Shown: positions 47,825-56,956 of the stretch, in pieces | Layout: each line of letters begins with the position of its first letter | Position numbering within the stretch: position 1 is the first letter of the stretch | NCBI RefSeq assembly: GCF_002933855.1 | Contig: NZ_BFAQ01000020.1 | Location: forward strand, 1 to 64,000 | Origin: Vibrio penaeicida | Lineage (GTDB): Bacteria > Pseudomonadota > Gammaproteobacteria > Enterobacterales > Vibrionaceae | DNA: 64,000 nucleotides | Direction: 5' to 3' | Notes under the pieces: model-generated | Databases searched by the model: none | What the model was told of the DNA's origin: nothing | The model's input: only the letters and a program-made list of their open reading frames with translations | Program-made: the position numbers and the translations under genes

Positions 47825-49558
47825 ATGAACCAAAGGCTCCGCGAACAAGCTATATTGAATGTGCTAGAGAACCGTAGAAACGTCTCTATTGCACAGCTTG
47901 CTCAGGAGTTTCCTCAAGTGGCGAACGTCACTATTCGGAGAGACGTTGCGAGACTGGCAAAAAGCGGAAAGCTGGAGCGCTCTCATGGCGCTGTTCATGC
48001 TGTTAAAAATACAACTCCTCCTCCATTGACTCAAGAAGATATAGGTCTTGATGAAGTCGATGCCTTGATCCTTCCTCCAATCCATGAACCATGGGGCGAT
48101 TTACTCAAGCAGCGAGCATTAGCAAATGGGCTGCCTGTCTTGTCTGAATCTGCCCCCGATTCTCAATGCACGTATATTGGTCCAGACAATTTAGAGGCAG
48201 GGTACCAACTCGGAAGTTTTGCCGCTAATCAGCTCAATAGTGATGAAGTGAAGTGCGCTAATGTTCTACTTATTAATCATGCACAACTGTCTAATGCACA
48301 GCAAAGAACAAAAGGGTTTTTGCGAGGTTTTAACCAATTTTACTTAGGTGAACTTCAGATACTATCTATTGATGGATTTGGGCATTACAGAACCGCACTG
48401 CGACAGATTCAAGATGCACTCGCAACACATCCAAATATCAATGTTCTGTTCGGCGTAAATGATCACTCGATTCTTGCTGGGTTAGAAGCCACGAAAGGTC
48501 GGCATGACATTTACGCCTATTCGATCGGATTAGAAGGCGATGATTTACTGGATGAACTCACTTACGGCAACCGACTTCACGCATGTGTCGCTTTATACCC
48601 AGAATTGGTTGGCTACATGGCGGCGCACACGGTTGCCAAGTTGGTTAGCGGTTTTGTTCCTCAGCCAGTATTGACCCCTTTTGATATTTTGACAGGGCAA
48701 GATGTGCATACCCGGTTTACTCGGCAAAATGATCACTGGGTTTTAAAACAAAACCTATCCGAGTTGGCTGGTCGCGACTTTTCTGTAGACAAAAGCAGCT
48801 TAACCTCTGCAAGAATCATGTTTGTGCCCCACTTTATCGATCACAACTGGTACCGAAAGCTGGCGAAAAGCTTGGAATCAGAATGCCAATACTTAGGGAT
48901 ACAATGTGAAATCCAGCCACCTGAAATCCAATTTCACAAAGAAGTGAATCATGCTCGAGAGCGCATTGCCCAAATGGCGGTGAAGGTACTCAAACGTGAA
49001 AGCAAAATATTCATCAATCACGGTGTATTCGCCATGCCTTTAGCTTCTGCATTAATTGCGGCAGCGGGCAAGCATACCATTGTGACCAACTCTCTGGATG
49101 CCTTTGAATTTTTCCAACAATACAAACATGATTTTCGGGTCATCTTAACAGGCGGGGAGCTTTTATCTGGCCAACGCGCACTGACTGGCTCTGCTTGCTT
49201 CTCAACATTAGAACAAATTCGAGTCGACAAAACCTTTCTTTCCGTGGATGGTATTTCATCCAAATTTGGCATCAGCATGAACGACGAAGCATGCTCAGTC
49301 GTAGCCAAAACCGCCATTGCCCGTTCGCACCAAACACTGGTTTTAGGCGAAGCCAGCCAGATGGGCGCGGAAGAAAATTACCTGATAGCTCCATTGCATG
49401 ACATTACTGATGTCATGACAGATTTAGGCACCATTCCCGCACAGCGGCTAGAGCTGTCGGCAAATGGTATACGTGTTCACCTTGCCGAAGACTACTTGAA
49501 GTCTGAAGACAAGACACAAGCAGTGATGCACAAAAATAAACAAGGAGATAGTTTATGA
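47825..49558 (+). CDS. Three-domain transcription regulator: DeoR HTH, periplasmic-binding-protein fold, DeoR sensor
   Basis: This protein has 577 residues from ATG 47825; an in-frame TTG at 47774 lacks a good site. Residues 1-60 form a DeoR-type HTH ('LREQAILNVLENRRNVSIAQLAQEF', 'VTIRRDVARLAKSGKLERSHG'). Residues about 70-320 resemble a type 1 sugar-binding (LacI C-terminal) fold ('YIGPDNLEAGYQLGSFAANQL', 'NVLLINHAQLSNAQQRTKGFLRGF', 'VLFGVNDHSILAGLEA'). Residues about 370-560 match the DeoR sensor ('TIVTNSLDAFEFFQQ', 'VILTGGELLSGQRALTGS', 'VDKTFLSVDGIS', 'LVLGEASQMG'). Carrying both sensor types is unusual. It overlaps the binding-protein gene (ATGA), so it is probably the local regulator. 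Confidence 0.85.
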   Translation: MNQRLREQAILNVLENRRNVSIAQLAQEFPQVANVTIRRDVARLAKSGKLERSHGAVHAVKNTTPPPLTQEDIGLDEVDALILPPIHEPWGDLLKQRALANGLPVLSESAPDSQCTYIGPDNLEAGYQLGSFAANQLNSDEVKCANVLLINHAQLSNAQQRTKGFLRGFNQFYLGELQILSIDGFGHYRTALRQIQDALATHPNINVLFGVNDHSILAGLEATKGRHDIYAYSIGLEGDDLLDELTYGNRLHACVALYPELVGYMAAHTVAKLVSGFVPQPVLTPFDILTGQDVHTRFTRQNDHWVLKQNLSELAGRDFSVDKSSLTSARIMFVPHFIDHNWYRKLAKSLESECQYLGIQCEIQPPEIQFHKEVNHARERIAQMAVKVLKRESKIFINHGVFAMPLASALIAAAGKHTIVTNSLDAFEFFQQYKHDFRVILTGGELLSGQRALTGSACFSTLEQIRVDKTFLSVDGISSKFGISMNDEACSVVAKTAIARSHQTLVLGEASQMGAEENYLIAPLHDITDVMTDLGTIPAQRLELSANGIRVHLAEDYLKSEDKTQAVMHKNKQGDSL

Positions 49559-50790
49559 AGCGTCTCAGTACACGTTTGCGCAGTTTATGCGCCTCTATCA
49601 GCTTAATGCTGATGGTGTCTGCACCCACAGTTCAAGCAGAAGACATAACCATCCGCTTTTGGGATAACCAACAGACTGAATCTGGTCTGAGTGACTACCA
49701 AAAAGCGTCTGTCGCCCTATTTGAAAAAGAAAACCCCGGGATCAAAGTGGATGTGACAACCGTGCCCTACCCTGAATATCAACAAAGACTCCTGACAGCA
49801 GTAAGAAGCGGAAATGCCCCCGATATTTCAACGGTCGACCAGATCTGGCTGGCAGCATTTGCAGAAGCAGGGGCGATTATCCCACTTGATAAGAAAATGA
49901 ATGTGGCTTCAATGAATACTGGGCAATTCTTTCCCGGTGCCTGGTCCTCAGTTCGATACAAAGACAAAACTTGGGGTGTCCCGTTCAATGTAGACGTGTG
50001 GCAATTCAGTTACGTCAACAATGCTCTGTTCAAAAAAGCAGGTATCGCGCCCGATTCAATCGTCACTTGGAGTGGGCTAAAGTCCGCCGCAAAAGCACTA
50101 ACAGACACATCTAAAGGACAGTATGGCGTTGGTTTATTTGGTCATAAAGGCGAAGACACCGTCGTGGTCGTCAACTCTTTTATCTTCTCCAATGGCGGTC
50201 AAGTCTTAGATAACAGTGGGCAATGTAAGTTAAACGAAAAACCTGCTGTTGAAGCTTTAGCGTATCTTCAAGATCTCGCGCAATACGCCCCTAAAGGCAT
50301 TCTAAATGCTTCCAGTGGAGATATGCGAGAGCTGTTCCTCAATGGTTCATTGGCCATTGAATTTTGGCCCGCTTTGGAACAACCCACATTGAAGAAATCC
50401 AGTATTGATTGGGACTTTGTGAATGGTCATGCCCCTGCAGGTAAAACACCCGTTGGTACTTACGGCGGCTGGAATTTAGTCGTATACAAAGGTTCCAAAC
50501 ACCAAGAAGCGGCGTGGAAATTCGCCCAATTCCTTACAAGGCAAGACATCAATGGAAAAGTGGTCGACCTTCTTCCTGCTAACGTCAACGCAGCACAAAA
50601 GTTTGTTGATGCGAATCGACACAAACCTGATGCCATCATTGAGCACTTGAATAACGCATCACCTCGACCGCTGTCTTCTCGGTATTTGGAAATTGCCGAT
50701 ATTCAAATGGCAATGATTCAAGATCTCTTTGATGGCACGGATGCACAAAAAGCAGCGGACTCGGCTTGCATCAAGATCAATCAGTTGTAA
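49555..50790 (+). CDS. ABC transporter extracellular sugar-binding protein
   Basis: This 411-residue protein has a signal peptide ending near 'APTVQAED'. The mature part matches family 1 solute-binding proteins of sugar transporters: 'ITIRFWDNQQTESGLSDYQKASVALFEKENPGIKVDV', 'RSGNAPDISTVDQIWLAAFAEAGAIIPLD', 'GTYGGWNLVVYKGSKHQEAAWKFAQFL'. It delivers substrate to the two permeases encoded next. The substrate is unknown; the sugar family is likely. Its ATG overlaps the regulator stop. Confidence 0.93.
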   Translation: MKRLSTRLRSLCASISLMLMVSAPTVQAEDITIRFWDNQQTESGLSDYQKASVALFEKENPGIKVDVTTVPYPEYQQRLLTAVRSGNAPDISTVDQIWLAAFAEAGAIIPLDKKMNVASMNTGQFFPGAWSSVRYKDKTWGVPFNVDVWQFSYVNNALFKKAGIAPDSIVTWSGLKSAAKALTDTSKGQYGVGLFGHKGEDTVVVVNSFIFSNGGQVLDNSGQCKLNEKPAVEALAYLQDLAQYAPKGILNASSGDMRELFLNGSLAIEFWPALEQPTLKKSSIDWDFVNGHAPAGKTPVGTYGGWNLVVYKGSKHQEAAWKFAQFLTRQDINGKVVDLLPANVNAAQKFVDANRHKPDAIIEHLNNASPRPLSSRYLEIADIQMAMIQDLFDGTDAQKAADSACIKINQL

Positions 50791-50802
50791 CTGGAAGCGC
50801 TG

Positions 50803-51723
50803 GTGGCCACATCAGGCTATCAGCACGGACTAAGCATGGGTGTGGCAATGAAGTACCAGAATAATTTTGGATTTCCTCTAATGATGATCGCGCCTGCCGT
50901 CGCGCTTATCGGGTTGTTGATGTATTACCCAATGTTTGGCACGTTCATCGAAAGTTTATACGCCACATCCTTCATCAACCCCGAGCCAGAATTTGTGGGA
51001 TTTCAGCTATACAGCAAATTGTTATCACAGGAGCAGTTCTGGCAAATCATTCAAAACTCTGTTGCATGGACGTTTGGTGTGATCATTTTGCAAAACCTGT
51101 TTGGTTTTTTAACGGCACTTTTATTGAATGAGAAAATACCCGGGCAAGGGTTAATGCGCTCTCTAGTGCTGCTTCCTTGGGTGTTGCCGGGAATAGTGGC
51201 AGCCATAGTATGGCGATTCATGTATGACCCTCAACTAGGGCTCATCAATTCCATGTTCCTGTCTGGTTCTTTGATTGACGAAGCTATTGCATGGTTAGCA
51301 ACCCCTGATACCGCCATGTTTGCGGTTGTGATAGCTGCCGTTTGGAAAGGCTTCCCATTTTCAACGGTTGTGTATCTCGCGGCATTGCAAAGTGTCGATA
51401 AAGAGCAAGTAGAAGCTGCCATCGTAGATGGTGCTGGCCCATTTCGTCGCCTGATAGAAATCATCATTCCAGCCGTTAGACATGTGGTGGCGATCAACTT
51501 ACTGCTTACCGCCATTCTAACCTTCAACTACTTCGACATGGTTTGGGTACTTACCCGTGGTGGTCCCAAAGACAGTACCCATATTTTCCCGACAAAGATC
51601 TTTGAGCTGGGTTTCGGGCAGTTTCGATTCGGAGAAGCAGCGACTTACGGGGTGATGTCGATTCTTATCTTAGTGATTTTACTCTCGGTTTACTTCTGGC
51701 TACAAAAAAGGGAGAGTCGATGA
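50803..51723 (+). CDS. ABC sugar transporter permease 1 (MalF/UgpA type)
   Basis: This 306-residue protein has six membrane spans, with the first near residue 22-45 ('PLMMIAPAVALIGLLMYYP'). The permease EAA loop 'EAAIVDGAGPFRRLIEIIIPAVRHV' lies near 205-235. GTG 50803 has GGAAG 5 bp upstream; ATG 50836 and ATG 50848 are other possible starts. It pairs with the permease encoded next (ATGA overlap). Confidence 0.92.
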   Translation: MATSGYQHGLSMGVAMKYQNNFGFPLMMIAPAVALIGLLMYYPMFGTFIESLYATSFINPEPEFVGFQLYSKLLSQEQFWQIIQNSVAWTFGVIILQNLFGFLTALLLNEKIPGQGLMRSLVLLPWVLPGIVAAIVWRFMYDPQLGLINSMFLSGSLIDEAIAWLATPDTAMFAVVIAAVWKGFPFSTVVYLAALQSVDKEQVEAAIVDGAGPFRRLIEIIIPAVRHVVAINLLLTAILTFNYFDMVWVLTRGGPKDSTHIFPTKIFELGFGQFRFGEAATYGVMSILILVILLSVYFWLQKRESR

Positions 51724-52562
51724 GCCCCAACATGAAAATAAAGATCAACATGAGGCAGCTAGGGCTACTGACCAGTCAATTTCTGTTGGCATTGATCATT
51801 TTACTGCCGATTTTTTGGATGGTGTCCGTTTCTTTAAAACCGTCCAACGAAGCCTTTGCCATACCAGCAAAACTCTGGCCAGACAACCCAACGTTTGAAA
51901 ACTACAGTAACGCCTTCCGACCTGAATTTAGGCAGTATTTCTTCAACAGTGTCGTCGTTTCTTTAAGCACATTGGTGATTTCCACTAGCCTTGCCTTAAT
52001 GGCCGCCTATGCCTTTACACGATTTCAGATAAGAATAATGGCGGTTTTCCTTGGCTTAATTCTGGTATCCCAAATGTTCCCTTCCAGCGCCATCATCATT
52101 CCCATTTACAAAATGATGGACGACGCTGGTTTACTCAATACAAAGCTTTCTCTCATTATTGCTTACATCACCATAACCCTTCCCGTGGCAACTTGGATGC
52201 TCAAAGGGTTTATGGAGAATATCCCTGCTGTGCTCGACGAAGCAGCAGCGATGGACGGCGCTAAGCCAATGCGGATTTTTTTCGAAATTGTTCTCCCGCT
52301 CTGTCGCCCAGGAGTCATCGCCACCAGCGTGTACATTTTAATTGTCACATGGCAGGAGTTCCTATTTGCTCTGTCGTTTACTACCACTCAAGAGATGCGA
52401 ACTTTGCCCGTCGGGATGAATGACTTTATTGGTCAGTATGGCATTCGATACGGTGAACTCATGGCGAGCTCCGTCATGATCTCTTTACCTATTGTGGTGG
52501 TGTTTTTCTTCCTACAAAAACACTTTGTTGCAGGTCTCACTGCTGGCTCTGTAAAAGGATGA
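51720..52562 (+). CDS. ABC sugar transporter permease 2 (MalG/UgpE type)
   Basis: This 280-residue protein has spans at about 15-35, 75-98, 110-130, 140-160, 190-215 and 245-267, and the EAA loop 'DEAAAMDGAKPMRIFFEIVLPLCRPG'. It completes the transmembrane dimer. The start overlaps the previous stop. Confidence 0.93.
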   Translation: MSPNMKIKINMRQLGLLTSQFLLALIILLPIFWMVSVSLKPSNEAFAIPAKLWPDNPTFENYSNAFRPEFRQYFFNSVVVSLSTLVISTSLALMAAYAFTRFQIRIMAVFLGLILVSQMFPSSAIIIPIYKMMDDAGLLNTKLSLIIAYITITLPVATWMLKGFMENIPAVLDEAAAMDGAKPMRIFFEIVLPLCRPGVIATSVYILIVTWQEFLFALSFTTTQEMRTLPVGMNDFIGQYGIRYGELMASSVMISLPIVVVFFFLQKHFVAGLTAGSVKG

Positions 52563-52566
52563 TTCC

Positions 52567-53397
52567 ATGAAACATGATCACTTTACCTTTATCCAACTGA
52601 CCTACCCAACCAAACACGTTGCGCTGATCACCTTTAACCGACCTGAAAAGCTCAACGCACTCTCTGAAGACATGCAAAACGAGTTGATTCTGGCTCTAGA
52701 CAATGTCAATCAAGACGACAACGTTCGAGTCGTGATGTTTACAGGTAGCGGCGACAAAGCCTTTGTCGCGGGGGCAGACATTAATGAATACCGCGGTTTG
52801 CAAATCAAAAAGTTCAATGACTATCAAATCCAAGGAAGAAAAGCATTCGAAACTATAGAGCAGTTGCCCAAACCGACCATTGCACTGGTTAACGGCTACG
52901 CGATGGGCGGCGGATTCGAGATAGCCCTAGCCTGCGATTTGATGATAGTGGCAAGCAACGCACAGATGGGTTTACCCGAAGGTTTGTTAGGACTTTGCCC
53001 CGGAGGTGGAGGCACGCAACGGCTATTAAGGGCGGTAGGAAAAGCCGTCACTCTTGATGTCCTCCTGTCGGCTAAACGAATTAAAGCTGATGAAGCATTG
53101 CGTCTTGGTCTCGCTTCTCAAGTTTGCTCTCAAGAAAACTTAATGTCTGAAGGGTTGAAAAAAGCCAGTTACCTACTGAAAGTCAGCCCTACGGCTCAGA
53201 CCGCGATGAAAAAGCTGGTTCGAAATGGGTTAGATACGCCGCTGGAATCAGGGTTAAGTTGGGAACAAGCCGAACTTTTACAGCTCTATTGCTCCGCCGA
53301 AGGGCAAGAAGGGGTCTCCGCCTTTTTAGATAAACGAACTGCCTCTTTTGACATAAGCTCTGAAATCATTGCCTCAACAGGAGCTAACAATGAATAA
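52567..53397 (+). CDS. Enoyl-CoA hydratase/isomerase family protein
   Basis: This 276-residue crotonase-fold protein has the oxyanion-hole motifs 'AFVAGADINEYRGL' and 'NGYAMGGGFEIALACDLMI', and catalytic-glutamate region 'GLPEGLLGLCPGGGGTQRLLRA'. It is complete and looks functional. Its place inside a sugar ABC operon is odd; it may be a survivor of a CoA-acid pathway, since a broken CaiB/BaiF CoA-transferase relic lies at the far end of the cluster. It starts 4 bp after permease 2. Confidence 0.9.
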   Translation: MKHDHFTFIQLTYPTKHVALITFNRPEKLNALSEDMQNELILALDNVNQDDNVRVVMFTGSGDKAFVAGADINEYRGLQIKKFNDYQIQGRKAFETIEQLPKPTIALVNGYAMGGGFEIALACDLMIVASNAQMGLPEGLLGLCPGGGGTQRLLRAVGKAVTLDVLLSAKRIKADEALRLGLASQVCSQENLMSEGLKKASYLLKVSPTAQTAMKKLVRNGLDTPLESGLSWEQAELLQLYCSAEGQEGVSAFLDKRTASFDISSEIIASTGANNE

Positions 53398-54184
53398 AAA
53401 CGAGCACATTAAGGGAAATAAGCTGATAAACCAAGTTGCCGTGGTGACAGGTGGTGCAGAAGGTATTGGGTTAGCGTGCGTTGAAATTTTAGCGACGCAT
53501 GGCGCAACCGTCATCATTGCAGACATCAATCAAGACATAGGAGAAGAGATAGCCAATCAACTCAATTTGGATGGGTTGGATGTTCATTATCATTTTACCG
53601 ATGTTTCCTCCCCTGATTCGGTAAACCAGTTATTCCAGTGGGTGCACCAACAAAATTGGCTGGTCAATATCATGATCAACAATGCGGCGGTGGCATTATC
53701 CGGTGACGCTGTTGAGATATCAGAAGAACGGTGGCATCAGGTGATAAACACCAACTTATCCGGCGTATGGCGAGGCATAAAACACTCAGTGCCGGACATG
53801 AAAAAGCTGGGGAAAGGGGCGATTGTTAACATCAGTTCCGCTCAAGCCTTTGCTGGGTTTCACGGCTGGAGTGCTTATGCTGCCGCAAAGGGAGGAATTA
53901 ACGCGCTTACACGTCAGAGCGCTATTGAATTTGCACCTGATGGTATCCGAGTCAACGCTGTCGCACCTGGCACCATCATGACCCCCATGAATGAGAAGAT
54001 TTTTGATGAAGTCGATGACCCAGAAGAACTTCGCCAACGCTGGAATGACAATCACCCAATTGGTCGATTTGGTCAACCGAACGAAGTGGCGCAAGCGGTG
54101 CTCTTTCTTGCCACAGAGCAATCGAGTTTCATCACTGGGCAAATACTCATCACCGATGGCGGCATGCTAGTGAAAGGAGATTGA
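53390..54184 (+). CDS. Short-chain dehydrogenase/reductase
   Basis: This 264-residue classical SDR has cofactor motif 'AVVTGGAEGIGLACVEIL', 'INNAAVALSG', Ser in 'IVNISSAQAF' and catalytic Tyr-xxx-Lys in 'SAYAAAKGGINALT'. It ends 'ITGQILITDGGMLVKGD'. It probably oxidises a sugar or polyol taken up by the neighbouring transporter. ATG 53390 is chosen: AGGAG (53379-53383) sits 6 bp upstream, and it overlaps the previous gene by 8 bp. Confidence 0.92.
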   Translation: MNKNEHIKGNKLINQVAVVTGGAEGIGLACVEILATHGATVIIADINQDIGEEIANQLNLDGLDVHYHFTDVSSPDSVNQLFQWVHQQNWLVNIMINNAAVALSGDAVEISEERWHQVINTNLSGVWRGIKHSVPDMKKLGKGAIVNISSAQAFAGFHGWSAYAAAKGGINALTRQSAIEFAPDGIRVNAVAPGTIMTPMNEKIFDEVDDPEELRQRWNDNHPIGRFGQPNEVAQAVLFLATEQSSFITGQILITDGGMLVKGD

Positions 54185-54185
54185 A

Positions 54186-55274
54186 ATGGCAGTGTCACTT
54201 CGCAATGAAAATGTGGAATGTGAATTTAAAACCAAAGGCGGGCATTTAGATCACATTCGATTCACCGATGGTAATGCTCGGTTTTCGCCAATGCATCGAG
54301 CGCCTTGGGTCGATGAATACCACCCAGATTACCCTGTTATTTTGCAGCAATTGTCGGGGGACTTCTTCTGCGCGCCATTCGGCGAAAGTGATATAGAGCC
54401 AGCACCCCCTCATGGATGGAGCAGTAACGGAAACTGGTTGGTATTAGAGAGTAAAGAAAACCAGCTAGTTACAGAATTAGATCGCCATATTTATGGAGCA
54501 AAACTCACCAAGACAATCGCATTACAAAGCGGCTCACCCTTTATCTATCACTTGCATCAATTTTCCGGTGGTAATGGGGCTATTCCGATCAGCTATCATG
54601 CGATGCTCAAATGCCAATCTCAAGTTCGGTTATCCTTTTCGCATAAAGCCTTTGGTTACACTATTAATGAAGCATTAGAGCCAGACTCGAAACTCGGACG
54701 CTCATTTCTTGCTTATCCTCAGCAATTTACAGATATCCAATCGGTCAGGCTTGCGAATGGAAGCCACGCGGATCTTTCCATTTACCCATGGAACGAACGC
54801 CATGAAGACATACTCCACCTCGTTTCCCCTACACAACAAGAATGGGGTTGGACAGCGGCTCTGTGCAAAGAAGAAGGCTGGGTCTATCTCGCCATCAAGC
54901 CTGAACGCTTATTGCCACTCACCACGCTTTGGCAAAGCCATGGAGGTCGAGACTACGCCCCATTTAGTGGTTCACACACGCATGTGCTTGGGCTGGAAGA
55001 AGGCTGTGCATATTCCCATTTAGGGCATAAAGCATCGATTTCCTGCAACCCTATCAATCAACAAGGGTATTCCACCGCCTTAGAACTGAATACAAATGGG
55101 AAAACGCAAGTGGGGTATGCCTTTGCTGTATTTCGGGCGTCACCCAATTGGCTGAGCATTCAAAGTGTAGAGGTTGAACGGCACAGCATCCGTGTGACGG
55201 GGGACGATGAAACACATCGTGATATTGCCTTTGATTCTTCTCTTCTTAACTTCACCGCTCCGAGCTCTATATAA
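54186..55274 (+). CDS. Aldose 1-epimerase (mutarotase)-like protein
   Basis: This 362-residue protein is all beta, with the pattern of galactose-mutarotase-like folds ('KTKGGHLDHIRFTDGN', 'FFCAPFGESDIEPAPPHGWSSNGNW', 'GWVYLAIKPERLLPLTTLWQSHGGRDYAPF', 'LGLEEGCAYSHLG'). Catalytic His/Glu residues are plausible but not firmly placed. It may interconvert anomers of the imported sugar, or belong to a related uncharacterised branch. Its spacing from the SDR gene is 1 bp. Confidence 0.8.
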   Translation: MAVSLRNENVECEFKTKGGHLDHIRFTDGNARFSPMHRAPWVDEYHPDYPVILQQLSGDFFCAPFGESDIEPAPPHGWSSNGNWLVLESKENQLVTELDRHIYGAKLTKTIALQSGSPFIYHLHQFSGGNGAIPISYHAMLKCQSQVRLSFSHKAFGYTINEALEPDSKLGRSFLAYPQQFTDIQSVRLANGSHADLSIYPWNERHEDILHLVSPTQQEWGWTAALCKEEGWVYLAIKPERLLPLTTLWQSHGGRDYAPFSGSHTHVLGLEEGCAYSHLGHKASISCNPINQQGYSTALELNTNGKTQVGYAFAVFRASPNWLSIQSVEVERHSIRVTGDDETHRDIAFDSSLLNFTAPSSI

Positions 55275-55283
55275 GGACGATTT

Positions 55284-56327
55284 ATGGCCTCTGTTGAACT
55301 CAAACAACTCTCCAAATCTTGGTCGACGGTGACCAGTGTTGATAACTTAAACTTGAATATCCGAGACCGAGAATTTCTGGTGTTGCTTGGTCCTTCTGGC
55401 TGTGGAAAAAGCACCACCATGAGAATGATTGCGGGCTTAGAAAAACCCTCACAAGGCGATATCTTGATCGATGGAAAACGCGTGAATGAATTGCCTCCAA
55501 ACGAGAGAGATTTGGCTATGGTGTTTCAGAGCTACGCGCTTTATCCGCATAAGACCGTGCGCAATAACATCGACTTTCCGCTGAAAGTACAAGGGCTAAG
55601 TAAATCCCGCCGCAATGAAATGATCGACGAAGTCGCCAAACGTGTTGAGCTCGATAGCTTACTAGATCGCAAACCAGCGCAGTTGTCAGGAGGGCAAAGG
55701 CAGCGCGTCGCCCTCGCTCGTGCCATTGTTAGACAACCCAAGTTATTTCTTCTTGATGAGCCCCTATCAAATTTAGACGCCAAGCTACGATCAAGTATGC
55801 GCGCGGAGCTGAAGAAACTGCAACATGAGTTGGCAGTCACCACCATTTACGTCACCCACGATCAGGTAGAGGCGATGACTCTTGCCGATCGTATTGTGGT
55901 GATCAACCAAGGAAGGATTCAACAAGTCGGCACGCCCGAAGAGATCTACGACAAACCTCAAAACACCTTCGTCGCAACGTTTTTAGGTAATCCACCCATG
56001 AACATTATCCCTTGTGACCACATCAATCTTTGTCGCTCACTGACTGTGCCTGAGGGTGCGGTCACGCTTGGAATTCGACCGGAGAATATTCAGCTCATAA
56101 GCGATCACAATGCCATTATTCAAGCAACCGTGACATTAACGGAGTTATTGGGTGATAGCTACTTGTATACCCTATCGCTAAAAAACAGAGTAATAATGGT
56201 GAAAACATCACGACAAATGCACGTAAATACTGGTGAGACCATTGGGTTAGGGTTCTCTTCCGAGCATACACACTGGTTTGATAGTGCTGGAGAGCGCGTA
56301 GAACCGATATCTATGCGGTTACAATAA
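55284..56327 (+). CDS. Sugar ABC transporter ATPase (UgpC/MsmK/MalK type)
   Basis: This 347-residue protein has Walker A 'LLGPSGCGKSTTMRMIAGLE', Q-loop 'MVFQSYALYPHKTVRNNI', signature 'LSGGQRQRVALARAIVRQP', Walker B 'LFLLDEPLSNLDAKLR' and switch His 'IYVTHDQVEAMT'. The C-terminal TOBE domain (about 235-347, 'TLGIRPENIQLI') is typical of the MalK branch. It powers the transporter encoded by the three genes upstream. It lies last of the intact genes. Confidence 0.95.
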   Translation: MASVELKQLSKSWSTVTSVDNLNLNIRDREFLVLLGPSGCGKSTTMRMIAGLEKPSQGDILIDGKRVNELPPNERDLAMVFQSYALYPHKTVRNNIDFPLKVQGLSKSRRNEMIDEVAKRVELDSLLDRKPAQLSGGQRQRVALARAIVRQPKLFLLDEPLSNLDAKLRSSMRAELKKLQHELAVTTIYVTHDQVEAMTLADRIVVINQGRIQQVGTPEEIYDKPQNTFVATFLGNPPMNIIPCDHINLCRSLTVPEGAVTLGIRPENIQLISDHNAIIQATVTLTELLGDSYLYTLSLKNRVIMVKTSRQMHVNTGETIGLGFSSEHTHWFDSAGERVEPISMRLQ

Positions 56328-56339
56328 GCAGAGGTTGCA

Positions 56340-56423
56340 ATGAATTTAAAAAGGCTAACGTGGGATCACCCAAGAGGCTATAAAGTTCTAATAGTGGTCC
56401 ACTATTGCCGTGAGCCCATTTAA
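56340..56423 (+). pseudogene. Truncated start of a solute-binding-protein gene
   Basis: ATG 56340, with GAGG 5 bp before it, opens 'MNLKRLTWDHPRGYK' and reaches a stop after 27 codons. The first 15 or so residues resemble the N-terminus of a family of extracellular solute-binding proteins I recall beside CaiB/BaiF CoA-transferase genes in other proteobacteria. After about 56385 the sequence changes to the CoA-transferase relic in another frame, so a deletion has fused the two genes. Confidence 0.55.
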
Positions 56424-56800
56424 GACTCTAGTAAAAGTACTTGAGGATGACAGTCTTTTGCAATTGATGAACCCACTATTTTATTTGAGAAGCGGGATGT
56501 TGTTTGGAATGAAATAACCAAACGAACGCAGCCTTCGATACAAAATCTTTAATGCAAATGATGCTCGAAGAAGACATTTGGTGTGGTGAAGTAAAAACAC
56601 ACTTAGAAGCCGTCGCTGATCCACAAGTTGAGCACCTTGGATTAATCCATAACTACGACCATCCACTAGCGGGTAGTGTTAAGTGTATTGGATCCTCTGT
56701 CACCATGTCTGAGACACCTCCAGATATTCATCGACCTGCTCCTTTGGAAGTACAGAACACTCGCGAAGTTTTACTGAAATTTGGCTTTGCTGATGAATAA
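56392..56800 (+). pseudogene. 3' relic of a CaiB/BaiF (type III) CoA-transferase gene, frameshifted
   Basis: Read in three frames, this stretch gives 'WSTIAVSPFKTLVKVLEDDSLL', then 'FEKRDVVWNEITKRTQ', then from 56552 'MQMMLEEDIWCGEVKTHLEAV', 'HPLAGSVKCIGSSVTMSETPPDIHRPAPLEV' and 'TREVLLKFGFADE' before a stop. This is the C-terminal portion of a type III CoA-transferase, with at least two frameshifts and no 5' end. Nothing here can code an active enzyme. Confidence 0.75.
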
Positions 56801-56956
56801 ATATCCATCGTGATGGATTCAGGGCAAATCGCCTAGAGCTGAAGTGCTAAACGATCTCTGGTCAGTTGGTTTTTAAAGCAGTACAATACGCCGCTCACTA
56901 CAACAGTAGTGTATATAATTTGAACAAATACGAACAAAATGACGAGCGTGAGTGCG

